A DNA stretch of 64,000 nt from Saccharomyces paradoxus (taxonomy: Eukaryota; Ascomycota; Saccharomycetes; Saccharomycetales; Saccharomycetaceae): the NCBI RefSeq assembly GCF_002079055.1, contig NC_047498.1:709299-773298 (forward strand). The letters are read 5' to 3'. A model generated the notes under the pieces. The model saw nothing but the letters and a program-made list of their open reading frames with translations. It was not told the DNA's origin and did not search any database. Shown here piece by piece: positions 1 to 12,278 of this stretch. Within the stretch, counting starts at the first letter, position 1; the number at the start of each line of letters is the position of its first letter. A program made the position numbers and the translations under genes.

Positions 1-1471
1 CATTCAATTTGGCTACCTTGTTCTTCAATGTAGTTTGCTCTTTCTCTTTTTCGGTACATAAATTATTCAGATGCTCTACTTTCTTACTCAATGATTCTAT
101 CCTATTTTTCAATTCAGTATTTTTAGCTTCATAGGCCTCAATCATTGTTGCATTTTTATGGCGTAAATCATCAAGTTCCAGCTTAACGGCTTTTACCTCT
201 TCATTCTGTTTACTCGAAGATTCTTTTATCTCATCTTTTGCATCCACAAGCTCATTGCCTACAGTCCTCAGCATGTCTCTTACCTCTTCTAACTCCAAAT
301 TCTTTTCTTTCAGTAACTTTTTGGTTTCGATCAACTCAAAGTTGAGGGTTTCCTGTTCCTTTGCCGATTTTTCGAGCCGTGAGTTTTCCAATTCTTTAAC
401 ATTCTTTAGTTCTGTTTCTACTTCCTCATACTTATGTTTCCAGTCTTCACAATCTTTATGTTTTTCTTGTAAGGCTTCCATATTTTCCTTAAGTTTATCA
501 TATTCCTCGGTATTGATTAAATTATCGACCGTTTCCTCCTCACTGACATCACCTACAGTCACATTTCCCTTGTTTTTCTTCCCCTTGTTTCTATTCTTTT
601 TCCTTCTGTTATTGTTCCCTACATTTTGATTAGATATCATGGCCTTCGGTGGCTCTTTCATTTTCTTTTCCAATACACTTATCTTCCGCTCCTTCTCTTT
701 CAAGAAAATATCTAGCTCTGCCAACTTCGAGGACTTCTCCTCGATTATATTATTATTTGATGCCAAATTCTGCTCCAATTCAGTTATCTTCATTTGACTG
801 TCCTTAAGGGAATGTTCCTTGATACCCAATTCCTCTTTTAATTCGGATATAGAAATTTCCTCTTTCTGCTTTTTTGCCTCCCTTTCTTCCTTTAGCATAT
901 TTTCCAGTTCAGCTATTTTTTCCCTCAAACCTGAAACGGTGTCATTCTTTTCCTTCTGTAAAGTATCCATTTCTATGTCCAAAGCTTGCATTTTATTTTT
1001 AAGACTATCAATTTCATTTTTATAATCTTGCTCTTTTCTCAAGAATTCCTCTTCCTTGCCTTTTAGAGTTTCACTAGAGGTGCTCTCCGGCACCACTTCT
1101 GAATTCTCCTTAGTTAATCTCTTGATCTCGTCATTCAATAGGTTATTTTTGTTGTTTAAATCTTGGAAAAAAGCTGGCAACGTATCCACTGCATCATCAA
1201 TATTCGATATGGGTGTATTTTCCGCTAAAATCTTTTCGACAGCCTCAAACTTCTCCGATTTTAATTTCTCATTTTTGTAAGCGGAAAGTAGCAAAGGATA
1301 TTTCTGTTCATACTTCTCAAACTTTCTTAGTTTAGCTTGTACTTCTTTTGGTAAGCCACTTTTATCGTCTTCAATTTGTTGTTCCGACGAGGTAGGGTTC
1401 ATGTCATCGGCTAAACCCTTGGCCAATTCATCAGTAAGGTTCTTACCAATTTGTGACAGCTGTTTAAACAT
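1..1471 (-). CDS. IMH1: Golgin Imh1, N-terminal part (3' end outside window)
   Basis: The frame opens at the ATG at 1471 on the minus strand (MFKQLSQIGKNL) and stays open to the left edge, giving about 490 residues. The protein is very rich in Glu, Lys, Leu, Gln and Asn in heptad-like order, so it is almost all coiled coil. Imh1 is a peripheral golgin that tethers vesicles at the late Golgi. In the family a C-terminal GRIP domain binds the Arl1 GTPase; that domain lies beyond the edge and cannot be checked. Identity rests on the N-terminal sequence and on CDC25 lying immediately upstream, as in S. cerevisiae. The gene is partial only because of the window boundary. Confidence 0.93.
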   Translation of the reverse strand, partial: MFKQLSQIGKNLTDELAKGLADDMNPTSSEQQIEDDKSGLPKEVQAKLRKFEKYEQKYPLLLSAYKNEKLKSEKFEAVEKILAENTPISNIDDAVDTLPAFFQDLNNKNNLLNDEIKRLTKENSEVVPESTSSETLKGKEEEFLRKEQDYKNEIDSLKNKMQALDIEMDTLQKEKNDTVSGLREKIAELENMLKEEREAKKQKEEISISELKEELGIKEHSLKDSQMKITELEQNLASNNNIIEEKSSKLAELDIFLKEKERKISVLEKKMKEPPKAMISNQNVGNNNRRKKNRNKGKKNKGNVTVGDVSEEETVDNLINTEEYDKLKENMEALQEKHKDCEDWKHKYEEVETELKNVKELENSRLEKSAKEQETLNFELIETKKLLKEKNLELEEVRDMLRTVGNELVDAKDEIKESSSKQNEEVKAVKLELDDLRHKNATMIEAYEAKNTELKNRIESLSKKVEHLNNLCTEKEKEQTTLKNKVAKLN

Positions 1472-1943
1472 TGAATTAGCAAACGTTAGCTCAAATTATG
1501 ATCACCACAGATCCAACTTCATTTTGTTCGCTGCCTGACATTCCTACTACATTTGACTCTCTTCTATTACTTGATCTGAAAAATCAGAACTATATCAAAT
1601 GCGGGTAATGATATTCAGTAAAATCACTGTTTCTTTCATATTTTCCGGTGAGTATCCTCTAATTCACGTTTCAAAATCCTGGATCAATAACTTAACTGGG
1701 TGTAAAAAATATATATAAAGATATATATATATATAAAAACATACATATATATAAAAAGAACTTTACCAAAAAAGAACTGCAAATGAGGCATACTCTTAAA
1801 TCTTCGGAAACGAAAAAAACTCCACCTGTAGAGTTAAACATAGTCACGAAGAATATAAAAAAAAAGCCGTCATCTTGAATTATGGAGGTGTAACAATTAA
1901 TATAAAGTGAACGTTCTTTTTGTTTAGCGAACTGAATAAGCTT
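1472..1943. promoter_or_regulatory. IMH1 promoter / CDC25 3' region
   Basis: This stretch lies between the CDC25 stop and the IMH1 start, both genes being on the minus strand. It holds an AT/TA-rich tract at about 1705-1760 made of ATATAT runs, which could supply TATA-like and poly(A) efficiency elements. No coding frame or RNA gene is visible. Confidence 0.5.
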
Positions 1944-4900
1944 TTATCGAAATAATCTGGAAGGAGGCTTCTTCTTACCTAGTTTCAAGAAGTTACCATT
2001 TTTATCATCTGTAAATTCACTTAGGAACTTTGCAGTTTTCGTACCACTGGCGGAAGAAGAATGCGCGCTACCTTTAGTGTTTGCTGATCTAGGTTCCACT
2101 TGCAGTGATAGTTGATACTGCTTCTCGATGTGGGGGACATTTTCCAAGGATGCTTCTATAACGGTCTGAATATCATCCAATCGTTTCAGTTTGTAATGGA
2201 ATCTCTTGAAGCTAATGATCTCTTCTACAATATTTGCAATTTTAGTCCTCTTGCTGAAGTTTATTATGTTCGTTGAATTGTGAAGAAAATCAGGGTTTCC
2301 AACATACGTAAATGTTAAATCGGATAGATATACGCCAAAAAAGGGAACACACGCGACGTCCGTCACCGATCTCAATAGCTCCCTATACTTCACAAAATTT
2401 CTCTTGGAATCCATGAGGTTGTTTAGGTTCTTCAGAAGGTCTTTTGATTCAGTGGAGACTAGGTCCCATGTCTTTTTCAGCCGGTAGATTGGGGAGGAAT
2501 ACAAAGCAGACACGATGGCAGTCATTGAAGAAAAATTATTCAATTCTTTACAATGCTGGGCAACAGTAACAAAATATTGCGTTAATTTCGAACGTGTCTT
2601 GACGTCTGTCTGTTTCACAATCGTATGAGAAACAAAGTTAGTCAGCGTATTAGCATTTGCTATAAATTTCGTAATGTTCGGAGAACCGCCCATATTACAA
2701 TACTTGGTACCCCATGCTCTATCCAAGCATTCGAACATAGTGATCCTAAGGTATAAGTCATGTTCAAGTACAGTCAATTGTGTGGCATATGTGTATGGGT
2801 CAATGTCCAATAGCTTTAATTTTTTCAATCTGAAGAATGCTGACGAGGCGGAAGACGGTAAAGAAGACGAAGACATGTGTATCGGTGATTTATTCTCACG
2901 TTTAGTTGTTGGCACAACTACTGATACCGAATCTTGCTGCTTAGGGTCCATTGTTTCTTTCTCATTTTCATTTATCAATTTTTCATTTATCTTTTGCAAA
3001 AGATCCTCTGCCCCCGGTATTTTCTCAGATACAACCATCTTGGCAAAATTTAAAATCAATGGTATACCAGGCTCATAATAATTTCTTGTCCAATACTGCG
3101 TCAAGAATGTTCTCATAATGTTGACCACACGGCATTTAATCGGGTTTGATTTTTTTTCTATCCAAATGTTATAATCGTCGTAACTCAACCCTTCCGGAGG
3201 ATATAAATTATATCTGTAAATCAGGGCATAAAAAAACTCTCTTGCCGTTAATATACTTCTAAAAGTTATTAGCATTGTGACGTTGAAAGCTGCATCTACA
3301 AGTTCATGACTGGTTAAATGCTCAATTAATGCCTCTTTTGTCCCACCACGAATTTTTCCTCTTGAATCATACACAAGACTGCTTTCATAATCTGAAGTTA
3401 AGAACCATGGAAGGTTTTTCTCTATGTTCGCAGCTTTGCGTTCGATATATTCCTCAGATCCTAATTCGTCATCGATGACAGCTTCATCATTTTCTGAATC
3501 TTCATCACTATAATCCTCGGAATAAATATCAAACCATTTTTCTTGCTCGCCTTTCAGTAGTTCTGCAGTCAGGTTGTTCTTCATCATTCTTGCTGCGTAG
3601 TTCAGCAAATTTTCCCTTTCTTCAATCAACTGATCAACAATAATGCATGCAAGATTAGAAATCTCAACATACTTTTCACAAGCATCCTTAAAATCGTCAG
3701 AGTTGTTTAAAAATTCAAGGTTATTAAACTCCACATCTTGACTCACCAATACATGGAATAAAGAGAGCGCCAATTGATCATTTTTTTTATGGAAGGGGCC
3801 CTTGACCAAAGGTGTATTTGCGATATTCTTAAAAGGTTCATGGTGTCCGACAGGTAAATTGGACCTCATGGAGGAAAACAAGTACGGGTCTTCCAAGGTC
3901 GTTTGCTGTGTTGTCATTATTAATCTGATGACAATGTCATGGAATGCCTGCTTTATATCAAAAAACTCTGTTAGTACTGAGGAGACTGATGACATAGCAT
4001 GGACTAAAAATTCTTCGCTTTCCAAATCCAATAGGATACTTGGAGTCTTAATCAGATTTTTCAAATTGATGAAAATCGATAAATCTAGATTCTCTAATAT
4101 CTCCAATAATAAAACGTTCTGATTTATCTGTTCGTATGTGCTTGAATTTATTTCCAAATTCCTAATTCTGCTTTTTGGTTTACTTATAATTTTCAAGTGC
4201 TCACCCGTAGCATTATTTAACTTCTCAAATATTTGGCTGGATTTTTTCTTCATTGTATTCAATGTATCGACAGTTAATGGATATTTTTTCTTTCTCTTCG
4301 AAACTCTTGCTCTTGAAAAGGTTCTGTTATGAGAAGGACGGTTGAAAGGTGTAAAAATTGAACCAGATGCAGCACTGCTTGCTTTTAAATCGGCTTGAGA
4401 ATTTGTTTCTGAATTTGCGCTGTAGCCTGAGGCGGAAGCAATGGCATCCGCCATCTTTGGTGGAATTCTTGATATCGAGGAATTTTTGGAAGATGAAGCG
4501 GTCACTTCATTGGATGGCACAGCTTTATTTTTTGACGCGTTACCATATTCGTCCGTAATAAAAGTCGAAAATGGATTTGTCCAAGAACCACCGCTAAACG
4601 AACCTTTAAAAAATCTTGGGAGTAACTGCGGTAAAGTATTATCGTCTGAAAAAACCGAACTCTGCAGCACAAAATAAAGTAATTGGACATGCCTTAAGAA
4701 TTTAGAGAATTCCACGTCAACCATTTCGTAAGTTGACTTCACCGACTTGTAATTTTTGTTAGATGGAGAAAAATCTTCCAAAGTAGAATTTTGCAATGAC
4801 GTCCTTGGTGTTGCTACAGAATTAATACTATTTCTTGGACCTGAAAGTGAAAAGTTCTCCATATCATTCTCATTGACTGTACTGAATGATGATCTCATTG

Positions 4901-6710
4901 GAGTTAAAGTATCCGTTGTACTGGTACTTACATTACGTTTACCGGATAATGGAACAGAAACTAGATCATGCACATTATCTACTTCGATTTTGCCGTCATC
5001 TCCGTCTATTCTAGAACCATTATTATCCTGATTATCGTTTTCTTTATCATTAATTGTATCCATTTTTTTCCTGTGAAAGGCTGAATCGAAATACAAATGA
5101 GAATTGATACTTATCCTTGACAATGAGGAAATAAGGCCTTTGAAAATCTTCTTGATTTCTTTACTGCAACTTTTGGCTTTTATTTCATGTTGCATTAGCC
5201 TACAGCCTAACTGTGTGAAGACTATCGAATCTGATATCAAATCAAAGTATTTCGTAAAATTTAGACGATTCTTTTTGAGGAACATCTTGTGAGCCGTTTT
5301 AGCATAGTAAACTGTTAAGTCCTGTAATTCTGACCACAATTTTATGTCTCTTGAATAGTGATAAAAGATATCACTCTTGGCCAGTATAGAAGAGCGATTT
5401 GGGGAAACCCTTGACTGAATATTTTGCGTTAAATCTGGAGCAGATAAAGAATTTAATGATGAAGGACCAGCCTCATTGAATTCGTTTTTGTTGTTTTCGT
5501 CATTATCATCATCATCATTATTATTGTTATTATTGCCATCATTTCCCTTCCAATCCTGTTTTTCTATTAGAGGGCTCGATCTATTTTGTTCACTTTCCAA
5601 TTGTTTCGATCTTGTAGAATTGTCCTCGATGCTTGCATTTTTGCGTAGATCTCTAGTGTATAGGTTGATAAGATGATCATTAGGCGGGAAGTTTGGTTCG
5701 CTATCACAAATGTCATTGGATTCCATAATTGAATTAGAGATCAAGGGCAATTCTGAACAATATATATCAAGTTCTTTATTATAATATACCAATTTGTAAT
5801 CTGACGTTTTCGTTATCAGTGGTATGGGGGACCAAGTTGAAGCAATATTCGAATGTATGCCGTTAATAATCATCTCTATCTCTTCCAAAGGTAATATTTT
5901 AATAGTTTCTTCAGGTATTGGTGGGGGATCTGCTTTCTCACCCGAAGTTTGCATATTGGTGTCACCGATATTCATAGCTGTGTTTGTACCCGTTTCAGTT
6001 GGTCCATCTGCACTCTTTGTCATTTCCTCGGAGAGACTGGTGTTAGAATTAAAGTTCGAAGATCCAGGGGTTACATGAGAAGCATCGTTTGGGGCTGAAA
6101 AGGTAGAATTATTCATCGATACGACATTATTGTGACCGGAACCTGTTTCTACATTGTGAGCGTTTGCTAAAGACGCTGATAAAGTAGAACTTCCTCTTCT
6201 GCTCTTGCTCGAATTTCTGGGCACATGTAAATATGCACTATTGCCTAAGCTATTTAAGCTACTGCGCCTCGAGCTTTTACTGGAACTATATTTTTTCATC
6301 GGATGACTGTGCTTTCTGAGATGACTGTCCCTTAAGGGTCGACCAAAGTTTTGAGGAAACCAGCCTCTATTAACTTTCCCATTACTGTCGTCAATAACTA
6401 ATCCGTCCCACCACCCAGATGAGTTTTTATTAAGTATATAAATGGTTTCCCCTTGTTGCACAGACAAAAGTTGCGAAGAACTGTCTTTTTTTATGGGATA
6501 ATTAAAATCATAAGCAGCAACAACTATTCCAATTGGACGAATACTGGTCAACTCACCTGTCGAGGGGGAAGAAGAAAGAGAAGCTGACGATGGGTCTGTG
6601 TTTGTAGTGGTGGAGGTATTTGAGGAAGAGCTGATCGATGGTGTTTGGGAAGCATTACCACTCTCTCTTGTGGAGTTTGTGTTGGGAATAGACGTGTTAG
6701 TATCGGACAT
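1944..6710 (-). CDS. CDC25: Ras guanine nucleotide exchange factor Cdc25
   Basis: Cdc25 loads GTP on Ras1/Ras2 at the membrane and so activates adenylate cyclase and PKA in response to glucose. I chose the ATG at 6710 (MSDTNTSIPN), giving 1588 residues against 1589 in S. cerevisiae; the frame is open for 28 more codons upstream but that part is not conserved. An SH3 domain lies near residues 60-130 (VVAAYDFNYP, then SGWWDGL). A Ser/Asn-rich linker follows. The C-terminal third carries the REM (SRGKIRGGTKEALIEHL) and RasGEF core (TQLTVLEHDLYLRI, NNFSSMTAIVSAL, GVYLSDLTF). The C-terminal half is nearly identical to the S. cerevisiae protein while the linker differs by substitutions and small indels, as expected for a sister species. 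Confidence 0.98.
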   Translation of the reverse strand: MSDTNTSIPNTNSTRESGNASQTPSISSSSNTSTTTNTDPSSASLSSSPSTGELTSIRPIGIVVAAYDFNYPIKKDSSSQLLSVQQGETIYILNKNSSGWWDGLVIDDSNGKVNRGWFPQNFGRPLRDSHLRKHSHPMKKYSSSKSSRRSSLNSLGNSAYLHVPRNSSKSRRGSSTLSASLANAHNVETGSGHNNVVSMNNSTFSAPNDASHVTPGSSNFNSNTSLSEEMTKSADGPTETGTNTAMNIGDTNMQTSGEKADPPPIPEETIKILPLEEIEMIINGIHSNIASTWSPIPLITKTSDYKLVYYNKELDIYCSELPLISNSIMESNDICDSEPNFPPNDHLINLYTRDLRKNASIEDNSTRSKQLESEQNRSSPLIEKQDWKGNDGNNNNNNDDDDNDENNKNEFNEAGPSSLNSLSAPDLTQNIQSRVSPNRSSILAKSDIFYHYSRDIKLWSELQDLTVYYAKTAHKMFLKKNRLNFTKYFDLISDSIVFTQLGCRLMQHEIKAKSCSKEIKKIFKGLISSLSRISINSHLYFDSAFHRKKMDTINDKENDNQDNNGSRIDGDDGKIEVDNVHDLVSVPLSGKRNVSTSTTDTLTPMRSSFSTVNENDMENFSLSGPRNSINSVATPRTSLQNSTLEDFSPSNKNYKSVKSTYEMVDVEFSKFLRHVQLLYFVLQSSVFSDDNTLPQLLPRFFKGSFSGGSWTNPFSTFITDEYGNASKNKAVPSNEVTASSSKNSSISRIPPKMADAIASASGYSANSETNSQADLKASSAASGSIFTPFNRPSHNRTFSRARVSKRKKKYPLTVDTLNTMKKKSSQIFEKLNNATGEHLKIISKPKSRIRNLEINSSTYEQINQNVLLLEILENLDLSIFINLKNLIKTPSILLDLESEEFLVHAMSSVSSVLTEFFDIKQAFHDIVIRLIMTTQQTTLEDPYLFSSMRSNLPVGHHEPFKNIANTPLVKGPFHKKNDQLALSLFHVLVSQDVEFNNLEFLNNSDDFKDACEKYVEISNLACIIVDQLIEERENLLNYAARMMKNNLTAELLKGEQEKWFDIYSEDYSDEDSENDEAVIDDELGSEEYIERKAANIEKNLPWFLTSDYESSLVYDSRGKIRGGTKEALIEHLTSHELVDAAFNVTMLITFRSILTAREFFYALIYRYNLYPPEGLSYDDYNIWIEKKSNPIKCRVVNIMRTFLTQYWTRNYYEPGIPLILNFAKMVVSEKIPGAEDLLQKINEKLINENEKETMDPKQQDSVSVVVPTTKRENKSPIHMSSSSLPSSASSAFFRLKKLKLLDIDPYTYATQLTVLEHDLYLRITMFECLDRAWGTKYCNMGGSPNITKFIANANTLTNFVSHTIVKQTDVKTRSKLTQYFVTVAQHCKELNNFSSMTAIVSALYSSPIYRLKKTWDLVSTESKDLLKNLNNLMDSKRNFVKYRELLRSVTDVACVPFFGVYLSDLTFTYVGNPDFLHNSTNIINFSKRTKIANIVEEIISFKRFHYKLKRLDDIQTVIEASLENVPHIEKQYQLSLQVEPRSANTKGSAHSSSASGTKTAKFLSEFTDDKNGNFLKLGKKKPPSRLFR

Positions 6711-7334
6711 GATACAACTATCCAATATCCACCTTGTTTTTTTCGTTTTATTTTTAGTGTTGATTCGAAGAAAAATGTGGCTCTTTTTATTCAATTTCTT
6801 TCCGAAGAAGAAACTGTCTATCTAATTAAAGGAATTGCTTCACGGCCGCCAAGTCACTATAACTGTCTTCGCCGTATTGATGATACAGCTTTCTCTATAA
6901 TTTTTGAGCTTATTTTTCTATTTTATTTTTCTTCCAAGTCTCTGTCGAAGATCCGTCTCCCGCGATGTTAAAAAGGCGCTTTAGCAAATTACATAATAAC
7001 CTGGAGATGATTGACGATATTGACCGCTCAACTCTTTTGTACCCAATATAACACCAAAAAATATTTAACTCATAAAAAGCTTCGAAGAATATGTAAGTAT
7101 AGTAGTATGGATCTAACTGAGTAAAAGAAAAAGAAATTACAAAACAAAAAAAAAAAGGGATAAATAGCATACGTTGAGAAAGTAATAAAATAGAGATAAA
7201 GATGCGTCTTTTCTATTCTCAATTTTTTAAAAAAAGGAAGTGTAAAAATTTGAAGGAGATAGCTGACACTCCGCCTAAGCAATTATTTTTTTTTCTTTTG
7301 CTAATTTCATTCTCCATGTTGGGTTATGGAAGAT
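6711..7334. promoter_or_regulatory. CDC25 promoter / ATG39 3' region
   Basis: About 620 bases, AT-rich, with several A and T homopolymers. It contains small hydrophobic minus-strand frames at 6910-7282, in the place of the weakly supported YLR311C of S. cerevisiae. They have no recognisable domain and a composition that mirrors the AT-rich DNA, so I do not call a gene. Confidence 0.45.
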
Positions 7335-8531
7335 CTAGTGTTTGCATTTAGAATAACTCTTTTTCTTGCATTCTGACATCGCTTTATATATCCTCGAATA
7401 TCGAAACTTCAATCCAAACTGTTTTAGCTGCTTGATGAACCAGTTAGTATCTTTGCGAACTTTAAATTGAAAAATGCGGAATGGTTTTATTGAATCAAAA
7501 CGAAGCTTGCGTATCTGCAATTTGGACCTTGACCAATACTGCTTTGTTTTTTTACAGGAATGATCGAAAAACCTTCCAACATGTGGAGAAAATTGTTTAT
7601 ATTTATCATGAAACAGCATGAAGAGCCTTTTCCAACGGATTTTCTGTTCTTTATGCAATATCCTCAAATTTTCTTGGGTGGATCTGAAAGCATTCTTGAG
7701 AAATGCATGTAACTTAATTCTTCCCCCGTTTATTTTGTTAATTCTCTTATGCCAACCGTCTTTCATTCGAGCTTTTGTTGTATACCAAAGAATAACTAGG
7801 TCAGTCTTGTATCTTTTCCAGCCCATGAGGTCATCATCCTTTAATGGGTATGCAATATGATTGTCAAAATCGACGTAGTACTTTCCTGAAGGAGCCCACT
7901 GACTTAGAGAGTCACTTGTTGAATCATGAGATTTTTTATCAACGAAATCGATGTTGTCGTACAACAGTTTTCTTTCATTATTACGTAATGACTGTTGCGA
8001 TTTAAAACCTGCCAACATATCACCAGTTAGGGAATATTCGAGGGCTAGATATGAAAAAGTCATGGAAATCAACGAAGACAACATGATAACATGCCACATC
8101 TTCAATTTAACCGACTTGCTCTTGCCTTTATCCGTGATATGATCCATTCGTGGGCTAGAATTTCTTATCATACTATCCTTCAGTTTCGACCCCTCCAAAC
8201 TTGGCAATACTTTTCCGCCAATCTTAGAGCCGGACAAGGTGTCGAACGACTCTGAAATAGTGGGACCTCTAGTTTCGTCAGTATTGGCTCCAGCATTACT
8301 AAATCCATCAGATGTTCTAAAATCGTAAATACGATTCATCTGCGCAGACTCTTCACTGCTAGTGTTTGATAGGACATCTGCATCGAAGTCCTCGTCCTCC
8401 TCTCCTGCGAAGGAGCTTTCATGCAAACTATCCAAAGATATTTCCGATTTCGATGACTCCTCTTCCTCTTCTCTCCCTTTACGTAATCTACGTAATCTAA
8501 CTACATTCCAATGATCGTCTTCTTCCGACAT
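7335..8531 (-). CDS. ATG39: Nucleophagy receptor Atg39
   Basis: Atg39 sits in the outer nuclear membrane / perinuclear ER and links it to the autophagy machinery during starvation. The 398-residue frame begins with an acidic stretch carrying WNVV at residues 8-11, the W-x-x-L/V/I pattern of an Atg8-interacting motif. An acidic Ser/Asp/Glu-rich region follows (to about residue 65), which in the family holds the Atg11-binding site. One membrane segment is predicted at about 146-166 (WHVIMLSSLISMTF). The C-terminal part is rich in Lys, Arg and aromatic residues (for example FRIFQFKVRK), matching the lumenal amphipathic helices that anchor the protein to the inner nuclear membrane. Length equals that of S. 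cerevisiae YLR312C. The start is followed at once by the conserved N-terminus. Confidence 0.92.
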   Translation of the reverse strand: MSEEDDHWNVVRLRRLRKGREEEEESSKSEISLDSLHESSFAGEEDEDFDADVLSNTSSEESAQMNRIYDFRTSDGFSNAGANTDETRGPTISESFDTLSGSKIGGKVLPSLEGSKLKDSMIRNSSPRMDHITDKGKSKSVKLKMWHVIMLSSLISMTFSYLALEYSLTGDMLAGFKSQQSLRNNERKLLYDNIDFVDKKSHDSTSDSLSQWAPSGKYYVDFDNHIAYPLKDDDLMGWKRYKTDLVILWYTTKARMKDGWHKRINKINGGRIKLHAFLKNAFRSTQENLRILHKEQKIRWKRLFMLFHDKYKQFSPHVGRFFDHSCKKTKQYWSRSKLQIRKLRFDSIKPFRIFQFKVRKDTNWFIKQLKQFGLKFRYSRIYKAMSECKKKSYSKCKH

Positions 8532-9942
<1,411 letters not shown>

Positions 9943-10093
9943 AGAAAGAAAATATAATTGATGGCTCACTGGCCAAAAATGTATAAAAGAAAACTTTATC
10001 TGTAAATAGTGATCAAAAATAAAATAAGATAGTAACTAAAGAACATATATGGCTTTACTGTACAGATCTATAATTGAATGATGATGAGGAGTT

Positions 10094-12043
10094 TTATGAA
10101 AGGGTCTGCTCATTCGCCATCTCCACACATTTAACCAATTTCTTGGTGCGCTTAGTTATGTCCAACAGGATTTCTGCTAATTTTTGATAGAATCGTTTAC
10201 TGCTAAAATTTGTGGAATTGCATTCATTAGTACAGAGTTCTGATAACCTTTGCGAGCAGTCTGTAAGCCCTTCAACAATTTCTTCACTATGCCTGCTGAA
10301 ATCCCGTTTAAAGTCTTTTTGGACGATTACTTTTGCAGTCATATCGACCAGCGATTCCAGAATAGGAATAATTTTGATGGAATCTTGACACAGGCTCGGA
10401 ATAGATCCTGAAGTCTTGAACGCCTTCGATTTGCAAGCCTGAATATCATTCAAAATTTCCTGTGCCAAAGGAAGAACAATTTTTGCTTTAATTTCCACAA
10501 ATTCGACAAGGTTATTTATGCTAGCGTTATGTGCGATTAGCTTGACATTAGAATTCTTCACGTCTTCTTCCGATGTAGATATTCTTAATCCAAGACCAGA
10601 GTTAGGCCCGAATTTCTGCACTTTTTCTCTAAATCTTCTCATTTTGGCCACGACTGGCGATCGAAGTACATCTACAGTTGGCGGGATATTTGTATACGGC
10701 TTGGCCGTTCCAACGGCTGGCTTATTGGTAGCTTTCTTTGGCGGTGATGACTGATAATCCTGTCGAAATTTACCAATTAGCGATAGAGCTCTGCTCTGAG
10801 AACTTGAACTACTCAAATTCGAAGGAACTTTCAGAGCCAAGCTATCTCGTAAGGATGGCTCAGTCGTAGCCCTTGGAGTATCCGTAGTATTTTTCACTAG
10901 TGACACAAACCCTGGATCTCTTTCTCCAGATGCATTATTTCGTGCCAGCGTACTCTTTCCAACAGGAGAATTGGATTTTTCAATGATGGAATGTGGCGGC
11001 GATGCTTCAATCGCCGCTATGTCCAATTTTTCCATAATGACTTTATCAGAAGATGAAATACTAACAGGGGAACCAGTGTTATTACCCATGGATGCTTTAT
11101 TTTTACCTTTTTTCTCATTTTTTACTTTCTCAATAATCTTCAATGGTTTCATATCTGTCTCGGTATCACTGAGTTCTCTTTCATTACTCAATGCACCATG
11201 GGATGATGAAGTGGGTTTGATCTTTACAATCTGAGCAATATTGCAAAATGCAAATATCACTTCCGAAATAGAGGATTGAGTCACAATTCGTGGTATTAGG
11301 TCTTCATATGCAAGAGAATATCTTGTTGAAGTGATGGCATGAGATAGAGCGCTTTTCAGGTACACTATTTCGTTTTCTAAAGAATCGTGGAGTGAAACTG
11401 ATGATAAGAGAGGTAAGAGATCTCCTATCAACTTTGCTATCTTAATTACAGTCTCTAGGAGAACTGGTAGACGCTTGGCGGTGGCATCTACAGGATGAGT
11501 TCGTTGGAGCGTATTTTGAAAGTAAACTGCAAAATGAGTTCGTAACTCTCGGAAGGCTTCAATGGAAATGATACCGTCTACGCTCATAAAATCATCGTTT
11601 ATATTTACAGATTCAAACAATGAATCATTTAAATAGAAATTGAGTTCGCCCTTGTCTAACGTATTGGCATGCGTCATCACATCTAAATGATGTAAATTTC
11701 TCTTTTCAATTTCGGTGAAAATATCAAAAATTAATTTATGGAACTTTATATCGTTCAATCGAGATAGTTTAGATTGTGCTTTTCCTCTTTTCAGATCAAG
11801 ATCGTTTTGTGATACATCCATATTCGAGTTTGTCAATCTTTTCATCAATTCATTGTTGACATCAGTCGCTAGTTCCCAAAATTGTACATTCGATAATTTA
11901 GACAGGTTTTTATCATTATTTCGGCTGTTTAGGTTCCTTCTTCTGTCATCTTCTGGCAGAGAAGCCTCTATAATTCTTTTAAAAGTCTTATAATTCGATA
12001 TTAGATCTATGATTTGATCATTCGTTAATTCTGAGCAAGTCAT
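10094..12043 (-). CDS. SPH1: Polarity scaffold Sph1 (Spa2 paralogue)
   Basis: Sph1 is a polarisome-associated scaffold at sites of polarised growth (bud tip, shmoo) that interacts with MAPK kinases and helps bud-site selection and filamentous growth. The 649-residue frame is near the 661 of S. cerevisiae. The N-terminal ~115 residues hold the two Spa2-homology (GIT/SHD) repeats, with LSNVQFWELATDVNNELMKR and LNDIKFHKLIFDIFTEIEKR as the paired cores. A helical block at about 150-270 follows, then a long Ser/Lys/Thr/Pro-rich linker. A conserved C-terminal helical domain (about 490-649) begins near IAHNASINNLVEFVEIKAKI. The start at 12043 is the first Met and directly precedes the conserved repeat. 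Converges on MRPL15 with about 150 bases between stops. Confidence 0.93.
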   Translation of the reverse strand: MTCSELTNDQIIDLISNYKTFKRIIEASLPEDDRRRNLNSRNNDKNLSKLSNVQFWELATDVNNELMKRLTNSNMDVSQNDLDLKRGKAQSKLSRLNDIKFHKLIFDIFTEIEKRNLHHLDVMTHANTLDKGELNFYLNDSLFESVNINDDFMSVDGIISIEAFRELRTHFAVYFQNTLQRTHPVDATAKRLPVLLETVIKIAKLIGDLLPLLSSVSLHDSLENEIVYLKSALSHAITSTRYSLAYEDLIPRIVTQSSISEVIFAFCNIAQIVKIKPTSSSHGALSNERELSDTETDMKPLKIIEKVKNEKKGKNKASMGNNTGSPVSISSSDKVIMEKLDIAAIEASPPHSIIEKSNSPVGKSTLARNNASGERDPGFVSLVKNTTDTPRATTEPSLRDSLALKVPSNLSSSSSQSRALSLIGKFRQDYQSSPPKKATNKPAVGTAKPYTNIPPTVDVLRSPVVAKMRRFREKVQKFGPNSGLGLRISTSEEDVKNSNVKLIAHNASINNLVEFVEIKAKIVLPLAQEILNDIQACKSKAFKTSGSIPSLCQDSIKIIPILESLVDMTAKVIVQKDFKRDFSRHSEEIVEGLTDCSQRLSELCTNECNSTNFSSKRFYQKLAEILLDITKRTKKLVKCVEMANEQTLS

Positions 12044-12278
12044 TCTTTTTGTTTCGTTATGGCGACATTGTTAAAATCTCCCTACTTTATTATTTCAATT
12101 TTTGTATTCTAGGATTCAAATCATCACAAATATTCAGTTAAATAACTCTATTTTTCTTCATTTTCATGTTTTTTATTTACCCTTCTTCTTTTGTTTTACG
12201 CGTCTCGCGTTTTATAAACTAATAGTAATAATATTTAATAATAGTGTATGTTTGAAATTTTTATATGTCTTTATTTCG

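Noticed and set aside
6910-7282. Hydrophobic minus-strand frames between CDC25 and ATG39 (YLR311C position)
   Set aside because: Phe/Ile/Tyr-rich composition comes from AT-rich DNA; two overlapping frames compete and neither has a domain.
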